Assembly: GCF_000526795.1 (NCBI RefSeq)
Contig: NZ_JAGT01000001.1
Coordinates: forward strand, 3,516,501-3,580,500
Direction of reading: 5' to 3'
DNA: 64,000 nt
Source: Ruminococcus flavefaciens AE3010
Lineage (GTDB): Bacteria; Bacillota; Clostridia; Oscillospirales; Ruminococcaceae
Below the pieces are notes generated by a model. It did not search any database. It was given only the letters and a program-made list of their open reading frames with translations, and was not told the DNA's origin. The translations under genes were made by a program, and so were the position numbers. Positions 43,011 through 51,688 of this stretch are shown piece after piece (the stretch's first letter is position 1; each line of letters begins with the position of its first letter).

Positions 43011-44348
43011 ATGAAGTATGCAAGACTCTGGGCAGCTGCGGCTGCGGTAATGATGATGTTCAGCGGCTATTCATGCGGAAAGGACGAGATGACGTCCTCG
43101 GACGTGACTGACAGTGCCGTAACTGAAGCTGACGAGACTACGACAAAGAATGATGATCCCAAGAAGTCGGATTCGTCTGACACTGACAAAAAAGATGACG
43201 ATGACAAGACTACTACAACCAAGGCTGACGGAAAGTCCGACAGCAAGACTACTACAACCAAGGCTGACGGAAAGTCCGACAGCAAGACTACTACCACCAC
43301 AAAGGCAGGGGAGAAGAAGTCTGATACGACTACTACCGCAAAAAGCAGCAATTCCTCAGGCGGCAGCTCCTCCAATAATAACTCCCCACAGGGCGGTTCG
43401 GGAAATGAGGGAGGCTCAGGCGAAGAGGCAAAGGAATACACCGCAGAGATCACCCTCGGCGGTTCACCAAAGGTAAACGGCAGCGGTGTAACTGTCAGCG
43501 GCTCTGTTGTTACAATAACTTCAGGAGGAGACTATCTCTTTACAGGCAGTGTTGACAACGGTCAGATACGTGTAAACACAGGTGCTTCCGAGGAGAAGGT
43601 AACTGTAGTTCTCAACGGCGTAAATATCACTAATTCGGGGGCTCCTGCTATATTCATAGAGGAAGCCAAGCGCTGTACCATAAAGCCTAAGGATGGCTCT
43701 GTGAACTACGTCAGCAGCGACGTGGAGAAAAAGGGCGTACAGGATACAGGTACCATATTCTCAAATGATACCATAAGGCTCAAGGGCAACGGCGAGCTGA
43801 ATATCACAGCTACAGCTTCCCACGGCATAAACGCGGACGATGATGTTATCATTGAGAGTGGTACATACAATATCGATTCAAGAAAGTCGGGCATCATTGC
43901 TAACGATGATGTTACCATAAATGACGGCAGTCTTAACGTCAAGGGCGGTACAAACGGTATCAAGTCCAAGGGGACTATCAATATAAACGGCGGCTACACG
44001 GTCGTTTCGGGCGGCACAAAGGAGGAGAAGAGCTCTCTCTATTCGGGAAGCACATTCAGCTACACAGGCGGATATCTCTATGCCGCAGGCAATAAGGTGT
44101 CAGTACCGACACACACTGATATTCCTTACATAGTAGCCGATATCGGTGAGACAGTGGGGGCAGGAAGCTCTGTGGAGCTCTTCCTTAACGGAAACAGCGT
44201 GATAACTATGAATCCTCACAATGATTTCCGCTGTGTAATGATGCTTTCTCCTGAGGTGTCAAGCGGCAGCAGCTTTGGTATTTCCGTAAACGGTGAAAGC
44301 AGGGAATTCACGGTTTCGGGCAAAGAGAATTCCTTCTCCTTGAAGTAA
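43011..44348 (+). CDS. Lipoprotein with Cthe_2159-like beta-helix carbohydrate-binding domain
   Basis: 445 residues. A lipoprotein-type signal ends SGYSC (Cys about 23). A Thr/Lys/Asp linker (about 35-135) includes two exact 13-residue repeats. From about 145 lies a right-handed beta-helix pattern (GVNITNSGAPAIFIEEAKR, SHGINADDDVIIESGTYNI, SGIIANDDVTINDGSLNVKG, shown in parts). The Cthe_2159 family binds acidic polysaccharides such as polygalacturonate with calcium. Its link to VTC/DUF4956 is by position only; a terminator separates them. AAGGAG precedes the ATG. Confidence 0.8.
   Translation: MKYARLWAAAAAVMMMFSGYSCGKDEMTSSDVTDSAVTEADETTTKNDDPKKSDSSDTDKKDDDDKTTTTKADGKSDSKTTTTKADGKSDSKTTTTTKAGEKKSDTTTTAKSSNSSGGSSSNNNSPQGGSGNEGGSGEEAKEYTAEITLGGSPKVNGSGVTVSGSVVTITSGGDYLFTGSVDNGQIRVNTGASEEKVTVVLNGVNITNSGAPAIFIEEAKRCTIKPKDGSVNYVSSDVEKKGVQDTGTIFSNDTIRLKGNGELNITATASHGINADDDVIIESGTYNIDSRKSGIIANDDVTINDGSLNVKGGTNGIKSKGTININGGYTVVSGGTKEEKSSLYSGSTFSYTGGYLYAAGNKVSVPTHTDIPYIVADIGETVGAGSSVELFLNGNSVITMNPHNDFRCVMMLSPEVSSGSSFGISVNGESREFTVSGKENSFSLK
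43206..43283 (+). repeat. 39-base tandem repeat in the lipoprotein linker
   Basis: Two identical 39-base units encode KTTTTKADGKSDS twice, and a third unit begins and diverges. Identity at DNA level suggests recent duplication by slippage. Confidence 0.9.
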
Positions 44349-44437
44349 AAAAAGTTATTTTATATATTAAATATAAATATGTATAATCATAAAACATATT
44401 AATAAAAAATTAACTGCAAAAATATATAAAAAAAGAG

Positions 44438-44477
44438 CAAAAGTACACTAAATTATATTTTGGGGTACTTTTGTTTA
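44438..44477 (+). terminator. Possible terminator of the lipoprotein gene
   Basis: Stem CAAAAGTAC / GTACTTTTG (44438-44446 with 44465-44473), loop 18 bases, followed by TTTATTG. AT-rich and long-looped, so moderate. Confidence 0.5.
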
Positions 44478-44506
44478 TTGTAAACTACGCAGATTTGCAA
44501 TATAAT
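44478..44506 (+). promoter_or_regulatory. Promoter of the small RNA
   Basis: TTGTAA (44478-44483), 17 bases, TATAAT (44501-44506). Confidence 0.65.
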
Positions 44507-44512
44507 AATATC

Positions 44513-44768
44513 AGCAAATGAAGATTATTGGTATTCGATATCAAGTACCCTCCCCTCTCATGTGCTTGATATTGTGTATTAGTTCACTTGCACGCCATAG
44601 AAATAGTTTTGTCAAGTAATAAAACTAACCCCTTTCATTTGTAATTTTTTCATGTTTTCTATTCTCAATAACTTTTTTTAACTTATTAATCTATGGCTCG
44701 ACCTACAGTGCTAAGCGATGAAAATCGTTTGGGTCGAATTCTCCGCTCTTCGTGAGCGGACTTTTTTT
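44513..44768 (+). ncRNA. Candidate trans-acting small RNA
   Basis: About 256 bases from predicted start to terminator, with no credible ORF. Hairpin 1 (44538-44572) has stem ATATCAAG / CTTGATAT and a 13-base C-rich loop containing CCCTCCCC. Hairpin 2 is TAGTTTT / AAAACTA (44604-44627). Hairpin 3 is TCGACC / GGTCGA (44698-44737) enclosing a GAAA-capped helix. The terminator is TCCGCTC-TTCGT-GAGCGGA followed by seven T (44742-44768). A C-rich loop complementary to ribosome binding sites is typical of Firmicute regulatory RNAs. It did not match 6S, SRP, tmRNA or RNase P as remembered. Confidence 0.6.
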
Positions 44769-44789
44769 ACTCTGTGAAATTTGCGTGAA

Positions 44790-44834
44790 AGATTATATAA
44801 TCTGCTTGACAAATTCTATAATCTGTGCTATTAT
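44790..44834 (+). promoter_or_regulatory. Promoter and palindromic operator of the RHH-clpB operon
   Basis: TTGACA (44806-44811), 17 bases, TATTAT (44829-44834). A perfect 14-bp palindrome AGATTATATAATCT (44790-44803) lies directly upstream, and its half TATAATCT recurs inside the spacer (44817-44824). The arrangement fits autoregulation by the ribbon-helix-helix protein encoded next. Confidence 0.65.
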
Positions 44835-44860
44835 CTATATAACAACAGAAGGGAAGTGAT

Positions 44861-45511
44861 GTGCCCGTGAAAAAAAGCGTTTACAGCCTCGTCCTCATGG
44901 ACGATGTCATAAAAGCCGTGGATAAGCAGGCGTACCGACTGGGGACAAGCCGCTCAAACCTCATAAACCAGATACTTGCAGAGCATCTGTCCTGCGTTAC
45001 TCCCGAAATGCGCATGAGGGAGATATTTGAACAGGTGGCTGAGCTGGTCAGCAGCAGCTTCCGCGTACAGGAGCAGCGCTCACCGTCGCTTATGACAGTG
45101 CGGACGGCTCTGGAATACAAGTATCGTCCTACTATAAATTATAAGGTGGAGCTTGAACGTGCTCCCGCGGAGTATCTCGGAACGCTCCGAGTGAATATAC
45201 GCACCCAGAGCACGGCGCTCATAGATATGTTCCACAGCTTCTTCGCCTACAGGGCAAAGCTGGAAAAAGCCTACCTGTCAAGGCTGGGCGTGGACAGCTA
45301 CAGCTGCGAGATAGGTGAGGGAAGCTTCTCACGAAAGCTTATAAACACCCGTATTCTCAGTGAGGAACAGGTAGGGGCGGCCATAGGCGAGTACATCAAG
45401 GACCTTGACCGTGCGGTAAAGACCTATTTTGCAGCGCCTGCAGAGTTCGGAGACAATGCGCCCCTATTGGAGAAGAATTACCGCGCTTTGCTTGAAAAGT
45501 ACATTATTTAG
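44861..45511 (+). CDS. Ribbon-helix-helix domain protein upstream of clpB
   Basis: 216 residues. N-terminal CopG/Arc-like segment (VKKSVYSLVLMDDVIKAVDKQAYRLGTSRSNLINQILAEHL, about 1-45) followed by an unknown 170-residue alpha/beta region. Start is GTG behind AGGGAAG; a second GTG two codons later is possible. It ends 44 bases before clpB and probably shares its transcript. It may be a repressor of the clpB operon acting on the palindrome at 44790. No HrcA (CIRCE) or CtsR site was seen. Confidence 0.65.
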   Translation: MPVKKSVYSLVLMDDVIKAVDKQAYRLGTSRSNLINQILAEHLSCVTPEMRMREIFEQVAELVSSSFRVQEQRSPSLMTVRTALEYKYRPTINYKVELERAPAEYLGTLRVNIRTQSTALIDMFHSFFAYRAKLEKAYLSRLGVDSYSCEIGEGSFSRKLINTRILSEEQVGAAIGEYIKDLDRAVKTYFAAPAEFGDNAPLLEKNYRALLEKYII

Positions 45512-45555
45512 TATAAAAGGAAAGTCTCAAAGTAAAATTTGAAAGGAGAATAAAT

Positions 45556-48153
45556 ATGAATGCTGAAAAATTAACTCAGAAGTCCATTGATGCCGTAAGA
45601 AAGGCTCAGAGCATTGCTGTTATGCAGTCAAATTCCGTTATCGAGCCCATACATCTCCTTGCGGGACTTGTTCGGCAGGAGAACGGTCTTATACCCCAGC
45701 TTCTGAAAAAAATGAACATAGACGAGGATATCTTCGACAGCGAGGTTGAGAAGAAGATAAACGGACTTCCCAAGGTAACTGGAAGCGGCAGAAGCAGCAA
45801 TATCGGTATCTCTGCGGAGTGTGACCGCGTGCTCACAAATGCTGAGGGTATCGCTTCAAATATGAAGGACGAGTACGTTTCCGTGGAGCACCTTATGCTT
45901 GCCCTTATCGACAGCAAGGACAGGGACGTTTCGCAGCTTCTCGGCACCTTTAATATCACTAAGGATTCCTTTCTCGGAGCTCTTATGTCCGTCAGAGGAA
46001 GCACCAGAGTTACCACGGAAAATCCCGAGGACACCTACGATGTCCTCACAAAGTACGGTCAGGAGCTTGTGGGACTTGCCCGCAGGAACAAGCTTGACCC
46101 TGTTATCGGACGTGACAGCGAGATACGAAACGTTATCCGTATCCTCTCAAGAAAAACGAAAAACAACCCTGTCCTCATTGGTGAGCCGGGCGTCGGAAAA
46201 ACTGCCATTGCAGAGGGACTTGCCCTTCGTATCGTGGCGGGAGACGTTCCCGACAGCCTTAAAGACCGCAAGGTATTCTCCCTTGATATGGGAGCTCTCG
46301 TGGCAGGAGCCAAGTACCGCGGCGAGTTCGAGGAGCGTCTGAAAGCTGTCCTCAATGAGATAAAGAACAGCAACGGTCAGATACTTCTCTTTATTGATGA
46401 GCTGCATACTATTGTTGGTGCAGGCAAGACTGACGGCGCTATGGACGCAGGCAACCTCTTAAAGCCAATGCTGGCAAGGGGCGAGCTCCACTGCATCGGC
46501 GCTACGACCCTCAACGAGTACCGCCAGTATATCGAGAAAGACCCCGCTCTTGAAAGACGTTTTCAGCCTGTTATGGTGGACGAGCCAAGCGTTGAGGACA
46601 CTATATCAATACTCCGTGGCCTGAAAGAGCGCTACGAGGTATTCCACGGCGTTAAGATAAGCGACAATGCCCTTATATCTGCGGCTGTGCTGTCAAACAG
46701 GTACATCACGGATCGTTTCCTCCCCGACAAGGCTATCGACCTCATAGACGAAGCCTGCGCAACTATCCGTACAGAAATGGACTCCATGCCAACTGAGCTG
46801 GACGTTATCTCCCGTAAGATAGTTCAGCTTGAAATTGAAGAAGCTGCCCTTAAAAAGGAGAGCGACAATATCTCACAGGAGCACCTTGAAGAAATTCAGA
46901 AGGAGCTTGCGGAGCTCCGCGAGAAGTTCAAGGGCATGAAAGCTAAGTGGGAGAACGAAAAGAACGACATATCCGCTGTGCAGAAGCTCCGTGAGGAGAT
47001 AGAGCGTACAGGCGGCGAAATAGAAAAGGCAGAGCGCGAGTACGACCTGAACAAGGCTGCCGAGCTTAAATACGGCAAGCTGCCGCAGCTGCAAAAAGAG
47101 CTGGAGGAGCTTGAAAAGCAGGCAGAGCACGATGTTGAAAACGGCAGACTGCTCCGTGACAAGGTCACTGAGGACGAAATTGCCAAGATTGTATGCCGCT
47201 GGACAGGTATCCCCGTTTCAAAGCTCATGGAGGGCGAAAAGGAGAAGATACTGGGTCTGGAAGGACTGCTCCACAAGAGAGTTATAGGTCAGGACGAGGC
47301 TGTAACCAAGGTCAGCGAGGCTATACTCCGTTCACGTGCAGGCATACAGGCACCCGACAGACCTATCGGCTCTTTCCTATTCCTCGGACCTACAGGTGTT
47401 GGTAAAACAGAACTTGCAAAGGCTCTCTCGGAGATACTTTTCGATGACGAGCGCAATATTATCCGTATCGACATGAGCGAATACATGGAGAAATTCAGCG
47501 TAAGCCGTCTTATCGGAGCTCCTCCCGGATATGTTGGCTACGACGAGGGCGGTCAGCTCACAGAAGCAGTACGCAGAAAGCCGTACTCAGTTGTACTCTT
47601 TGACGAGATCGAAAAGGCACACCCTGATGTGTTCAATATACTGCTGCAAGTCCTTGACGACGGTCGTATCACCGATTCACAGGGCAGAACAGTGGACTTC
47701 AAGAACACTATAATCATACTCACATCAAACCTGGGTTCGCCGTATATCCTTGATGGTATTGACGAAAACGGCGAGATAACCGACGAAGCCCGCGCACAGG
47801 TGGAGGGACTGCTGAAAACACAGTTCAGACCTGAGTTCCTCAACCGTCTTGACGAGATTATCTTCTACAAGCCGCTGGCTAAGACTGAGATAATCAAGAT
47901 AGTTGATCTTATGCTGGCTGATTTACAGAAGCGTCTTGACGACAAGCATATCCGCATAAATGTAAGCGAAGCGGCTAAGAACTATATCGTTGACTGCGGT
48001 TATGATCCCAATTTCGGTGCAAGACCGCTGAGAAGGTTCATACAGCGCAATGTGGAGACTTTGGCGGCAAAGCGCATCATAGGCGGTAATCTGGCAGCAG
48101 GTGACGTCATTGATATCGACCTTGACGCAAACGGCAAGCTTGCTGCAACATGA
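45556..48153 (+). CDS. clpB: ATP-dependent disaggregase ClpB
   Basis: 865 residues: Clp-N domain (1-145), first AAA+ module with Walker A GEPGVGKT (209-216), coiled-coil middle domain (about 405-530) and second AAA+ module with GPTGVGKT (about 611). The full-length middle domain distinguishes ClpB from ClpC. It rescues aggregated proteins with DnaK. AAAGGAG precedes the ATG; a strong terminator follows. Confidence 0.96.
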   Translation: MNAEKLTQKSIDAVRKAQSIAVMQSNSVIEPIHLLAGLVRQENGLIPQLLKKMNIDEDIFDSEVEKKINGLPKVTGSGRSSNIGISAECDRVLTNAEGIASNMKDEYVSVEHLMLALIDSKDRDVSQLLGTFNITKDSFLGALMSVRGSTRVTTENPEDTYDVLTKYGQELVGLARRNKLDPVIGRDSEIRNVIRILSRKTKNNPVLIGEPGVGKTAIAEGLALRIVAGDVPDSLKDRKVFSLDMGALVAGAKYRGEFEERLKAVLNEIKNSNGQILLFIDELHTIVGAGKTDGAMDAGNLLKPMLARGELHCIGATTLNEYRQYIEKDPALERRFQPVMVDEPSVEDTISILRGLKERYEVFHGVKISDNALISAAVLSNRYITDRFLPDKAIDLIDEACATIRTEMDSMPTELDVISRKIVQLEIEEAALKKESDNISQEHLEEIQKELAELREKFKGMKAKWENEKNDISAVQKLREEIERTGGEIEKAEREYDLNKAAELKYGKLPQLQKELEELEKQAEHDVENGRLLRDKVTEDEIAKIVCRWTGIPVSKLMEGEKEKILGLEGLLHKRVIGQDEAVTKVSEAILRSRAGIQAPDRPIGSFLFLGPTGVGKTELAKALSEILFDDERNIIRIDMSEYMEKFSVSRLIGAPPGYVGYDEGGQLTEAVRRKPYSVVLFDEIEKAHPDVFNILLQVLDDGRITDSQGRTVDFKNTIIILTSNLGSPYILDGIDENGEITDEARAQVEGLLKTQFRPEFLNRLDEIIFYKPLAKTEIIKIVDLMLADLQKRLDDKHIRINVSEAAKNYIVDCGYDPNFGARPLRRFIQRNVETLAAKRIIGGNLAAGDVIDIDLDANGKLAAT

Positions 48154-48157
48154 TGAA

Positions 48158-48197
48158 AAAAAGCTCCCGAGAGCGTATTGCTCTCGGGAGCTTTTTT
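48158..48197 (+). terminator. Terminator of clpB
   Basis: Thirteen-base perfect stem AAGCTCCCGAGAG / CTCTCGGGAGCTT (48161-48193), loop CGTATTG, flanked by A and T tracts. Confidence 0.95.
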
Positions 48198-48530
48198 GTA
48201 GGGAACGCCGCCCCCGGCGTCCCGCTGATATGATCTGTAGGAGACGGCGTCCTCGACGTCCCGATGTAGGGGCGGATATTATCCGCCAGTTAAGGGACGC
48301 CTTCACTTGCAAGGCCCCCTAATTGGGTCCGTCCCCTCTGTCGCGTTGCGACATCTCCCCACCCCGTGGGGAGTCACCCTCTTTCAAAAACAGTCCACTG
48401 GACTGTTTTTGAAATTCATCCTTGCGAGGCGCCTTACGTATTTTTGGGGCGCCGCCCCGAACCCTGCAAGGGCTGTCAGCCCTTGACCTGACAAAAGGGT
48501 TGTGAACCCTTTGGAATCCCTTTCATATTC
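48196..48530. repeat. Cluster of palindromic intergenic repeats
   Basis: In order: two GTAGGRNACGSCG...CGTCCC units (about 48197-48222 and 48237-48262); GGCGGATA-T-TATCCGCC (about 48270-48286); an inverted copy of the GACTCCC...GGGAGATGTC...GACAGAGGG unit of 3484 (about 48332-48377); a 15-bp stem TTTCAAAAACAGTCC around ACT (48382-48414); then GC-rich hairpins GGGGCG/CGCCCC, GGGCTGTCAGCCC and AAAGGGTT...AACCCTTT to 48512. No ORF is credible here. Confidence 0.8.
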
Positions 48531-48540
48531 TAATAATACT

Positions 48541-48573
48541 ATAAAAAAAGCCCACTCGTTATGAGTGGGCTTT
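48541..48573 (-). terminator. Terminator of the GH30 gene
   Basis: Stem AAAGCCCACTC / GAGTGGGCTTT with loop GTTAT (48547-48573); on the minus strand it is followed by T residues. It lies 8 bases from the stop codon. Confidence 0.9.
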
Positions 48574-48580
48574 CGTTTGT

Positions 48581-51178
48581 TTATGCGCTCTTTATGAGCA
48601 GCTTTCTCAGTGTCACAAGGTCAAATACGTCGATATTGCCGTCGCCGTTGACATCTGCATTGTCGGGAGCTGTCAGCTTTCCTGCGCCGAGAATGTACTT
48701 CTGCAGCATTACAAGGTCTGCCACAGCAACCGAGCCGTCGCCGTTCACATCGCCTGTTACGTCTGCGCCCTGTGAGCCGAATACCGCTATCTCCGCAATA
48801 TTGCAGAGGTAAACGTCGTCCTTGCTGAGAGGACTTGTGGAAGCTCCCGTAGGGACTTCATAGCGCACATAGCGGGCTTTGAGGTTCTCAAATTCCTCGG
48901 TGTAGTTCATCTTGTAAGCAGGCTTGTTCTCAACGGTGTAGATCTTTGTCCAGTTCTGACCGTCAGTGGATACGCTTATGAAGCCGTCTATCATTCGGTA
49001 CTCATAGCCCTCACGGGGACAGAAGCCGATATTGCCGATACTGCATACGCTGCCGAGATCAAGCTGTACGTAGCCGCCCTCAAGACCGTCGAAGTATGTG
49101 CCCAGATCGCCGTCGTAAGCCTTTTCGTAGCTCACGGAAGCTGTGTCCTTCCATGACTTGCTTCCCTCAGCGGAAACAGGTACCAGCTTGTCGTACTTTG
49201 GACGTGTGCTCTGGGAAGCCTTGGTTCCGTAGAGAGCTATCTCCGCTATGTTCGCGCAGTACGCGCTGTCGGGATTGTCGCTGTTCTTCGGAGCACCTGT
49301 GGGCACCTCATACCGTATATACCTTACTGTCGTATCCCCTGAAAGAGCAGTTACAAAGTGCATACCCGAAGATGGTTTGCCTTTTACGGTATAAAGTGTA
49401 GTCCAGTTGGTGCCGTCTGCGGAAGCCTTGAACATTCCGTCTATCATGCGGTATTCATAGCCGCCTCTTGGAGCATAGCCGATAGCGGACAGGTCGTAGA
49501 GCTCGCCTAAGTCTACCTGTACCCAGCCGTCTGCAACGCCGTCGAAGTAGGTGCCTGTGCTGCCGTCGAAAGCTTTGGCGTAGCCTGTTGAAGCGTCACT
49601 CTTCCATGAGTCCGAGCCGCTTATCATGCCCGATGTGATGTCGATTTTATCGGTGAGAGTTGTTCCGCCCTTGACTCCGTCGATTATGAAAGTTGTAACG
49701 GAATTGCCTGCAAGGGAAGTCTTGAGGGCTCCGCCGCTGATGTCTATAGTACCTGCGTCAGCCCAGTTTTCTGAGCTGCTTGTGCGTATCACCTTTGCGC
49801 TTGTACCGCACTGGCTGAACTGTGAAAGGTCATAGACCATATCCGACTTGTTAGCTGATGTATTATATGATACGATAACCAGCTGTCCGTTTTTCTCGTC
49901 AAATGCAGCCAGCGTATTTCCCGAGGTTTTCAGCATTGTCATACCGGGACGGATATATCTTGTGTACTGACCGAAGCAGTAGTACTTCTTGGAGAGAACT
50001 ATCTCGTTCTTGTCGTGGTCTGCAACAGCGGTTCCCCAGAAGCCCTTGGTCATGTCCACCATGCCCGAGTCCTTTTTGCCGTTGTAGCCCGTTGAGCTTA
50101 CGTGCTTGTCGATTACCTGCCAGAGTATCCACGCTGACGAATTAAGTCCGTTGCAGTCAGTGGTGATACGCTCCGAAAGCCAGAGTCCGGGAGCCATAGC
50201 ACCTGCATTCTGACCTGCTGTGCCGTTGCCGTCCACCTCGCTCATCCAGAGATTCCTGCCTGCGTTAATGGCAGTATTTTTCAGCTGTGTACGCTGACTT
50301 CCGCCGTATGTATGTGTGTCGATACGTCCGATAAGAGCCTTTGTGGTATCGGACATCTTGTTCCAAGAGCTTATCTGAGTGTCGATGATAGACTCGTCGT
50401 TGGCGCTGATGATGATATCGTTGAGATTGCGTTTTTTGAGGGATTTTGCAAGCTCCTGATATATCTTGTCCATTGAAGCGCCCTGGTCGAAGTGGCAGCC
50501 CTCCTGTTTTGCGCTGTATGCGCCCCAGTAGTTGGTGTAGGGCTCGTTCATGGGAGTGATACTCTGAACGTGAATGCCCCAGTCGTTTTCGTAGTGGGCA
50601 GTTACTTCCGCGAGGTACTCCGCAAAATCTGTATATTTATCGTCGCGGAGATTATTCTTTCCCGAGTTCTTATTTCCTGAGCTGCAGCCGCTCTGCGTCA
50701 TGTAGTAGGGCGGAGAGTTTGAGAACATCTCCACTATCATGTCGTCGCCTGCGGCTTCGATACATTTGCGGAGCACGTTTCGCTGATTGGCGTCAGCGTT
50801 CCAGTCGTAGGTGACTGCGCCGTTGTTGTACTTGGTATAGCCCGGCATATTGGAGTCGGTACGGGTTATGTGGTCGTGAGTAGGATCGTCTCCTCCGCCT
50901 ATATTGAATCGTGCGATGTTCAGACGGAGACCGTCGTCACCGTAAAATGTGTCTGCTGCTTTCTGAGCGAGGGTGTCCGAATAGCCTACACGGTTCGCCC
51001 ACCAGCACAGAGATGTGCCCCAGCCTTCGAACTTACCGCCGTTTATGTCGTAAACGTCGTAAGGGGAAAGGCTGATGTTAGTTGCTGCACTCGCTTCAAA
51101 TGCAGGCAGAGCAGAAGTCATAGATGTCAGGACTGCGATTGCCGCAGCAGCCGAACATATCTTGCGTAAAATTTTCAT
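48581..51178 (-). CDS. Secreted GH30 glycoside hydrolase with two discoidin-like domains and type I dockerin
   Basis: 865 residues from ATG 51178 (AGGAG upstream; an open frame extends 52 codons further but lacks a good start). Signal peptide about 1-31; GH30 catalytic domain about 35-490 with acid/base Glu212 (MNEPY) and nucleophile Glu314 (WMSEVDG); two F5/8 type C-like CBM modules (about 515-655 and 670-800) sharing GYEYRMIDG; dockerin with two GDVNGDGS/ADVNGDGN calcium loops at the end. It likely joins a cellulosome. The catalytic domain resembles beta-1,6-galactanase-type GH30 enzymes; specificity is unproven. Confidence 0.92.
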   Translation of the reverse strand: MKILRKICSAAAAIAVLTSMTSALPAFEASAATNISLSPYDVYDINGGKFEGWGTSLCWWANRVGYSDTLAQKAADTFYGDDGLRLNIARFNIGGGDDPTHDHITRTDSNMPGYTKYNNGAVTYDWNADANQRNVLRKCIEAAGDDMIVEMFSNSPPYYMTQSGCSSGNKNSGKNNLRDDKYTDFAEYLAEVTAHYENDWGIHVQSITPMNEPYTNYWGAYSAKQEGCHFDQGASMDKIYQELAKSLKKRNLNDIIISANDESIIDTQISSWNKMSDTTKALIGRIDTHTYGGSQRTQLKNTAINAGRNLWMSEVDGNGTAGQNAGAMAPGLWLSERITTDCNGLNSSAWILWQVIDKHVSSTGYNGKKDSGMVDMTKGFWGTAVADHDKNEIVLSKKYYCFGQYTRYIRPGMTMLKTSGNTLAAFDEKNGQLVIVSYNTSANKSDMVYDLSQFSQCGTSAKVIRTSSSENWADAGTIDISGGALKTSLAGNSVTTFIIDGVKGGTTLTDKIDITSGMISGSDSWKSDASTGYAKAFDGSTGTYFDGVADGWVQVDLGELYDLSAIGYAPRGGYEYRMIDGMFKASADGTNWTTLYTVKGKPSSGMHFVTALSGDTTVRYIRYEVPTGAPKNSDNPDSAYCANIAEIALYGTKASQSTRPKYDKLVPVSAEGSKSWKDTASVSYEKAYDGDLGTYFDGLEGGYVQLDLGSVCSIGNIGFCPREGYEYRMIDGFISVSTDGQNWTKIYTVENKPAYKMNYTEEFENLKARYVRYEVPTGASTSPLSKDDVYLCNIAEIAVFGSQGADVTGDVNGDGSVAVADLVMLQKYILGAGKLTAPDNADVNGDGNIDVFDLVTLRKLLIKSA

Positions 51179-51232
51179 TTCCCAATTCTCCTTTATTTTA
51201 AATTTCCGTCCGCGGATACAAATCCTATATAT

Positions 51233-51261
51233 ATTATACCGCAACATTTGGAAAAAGTAAA
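51233..51261 (-). promoter_or_regulatory. Promoter of the GH30 gene
   Basis: Minus strand TTTACT (51256-51261), 17 bases, TATAAT (51233-51238), about 55 bases before the start codon. Confidence 0.6.
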
Positions 51262-51481
51262 TAAAAAACCGCAATAATTGAGAATTATATGATATAATTT
51301 TTCTAATACAGCATAAATAATATATATTATGCACAATATGTTATGTCAATTATGACGCTCTCAGCCTATAGCATAGTTTGCTGCCGTGGCAGCTGTTCTA
51401 TTTGGTTTTATGTTATAAGCAAGGTGCCTGTACTGCTTTTAGGCACTGAGATAAATTGATGATATAGTTTTTTTGCTGTGC

Positions 51482-51511
51482 TTGTTGCTATTTGGGGATT
51501 TATATGCTATA
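51482..51511 (+). promoter_or_regulatory. Promoter of the ABC exporter operon
   Basis: TTGTTG (51482-51487), 18 bases, TATAAT (51506-51511). The leader of about 170 bases contains the inverted repeat at 51532-51639. Confidence 0.5.
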
Positions 51512-51531
51512 ATCAAAATTGCAGTGCCGTC

Positions 51532-51639
51532 GCCGTGCAGAGGCGGAGCTCCGCTCCGCCTGACGGTTTCGCGCATTATAAAAAATGAACACTTTGTATT
51601 CGGCAGCGAAACCGTCGGACGCAGGCGTCCCTGCACGGC
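51532..51639. repeat. 108-bp nested inverted repeat element
   Basis: Outer arms GCCGTGCAG / CTGCACGGC (51532-51540 with 51631-51639) and inner arms GACGGTTTCGC / GCGAAACCGTC (51562-51572 with 51606-51616). Between them lie a GGCGGAGC/GCTCCGCC hairpin (about 51542-51560) and GGACGCAGGCGTCC (51617-51630), itself nearly palindromic. MITE-like in architecture, GC-rich against an AT-rich surround. Confidence 0.8.
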
Positions 51640-51688
51640 TTCAATGCTGCGATACTGCAATAAATACAAGCTTTGAGAAAGGAAAACT

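Noticed and set aside
51179..51334. A 52-residue N-terminal extension of the GH30 enzyme
   Set aside because: It would bury the signal peptide; AGGAG precedes ATG 51178 and the promoter -10 box lies inside the extension.
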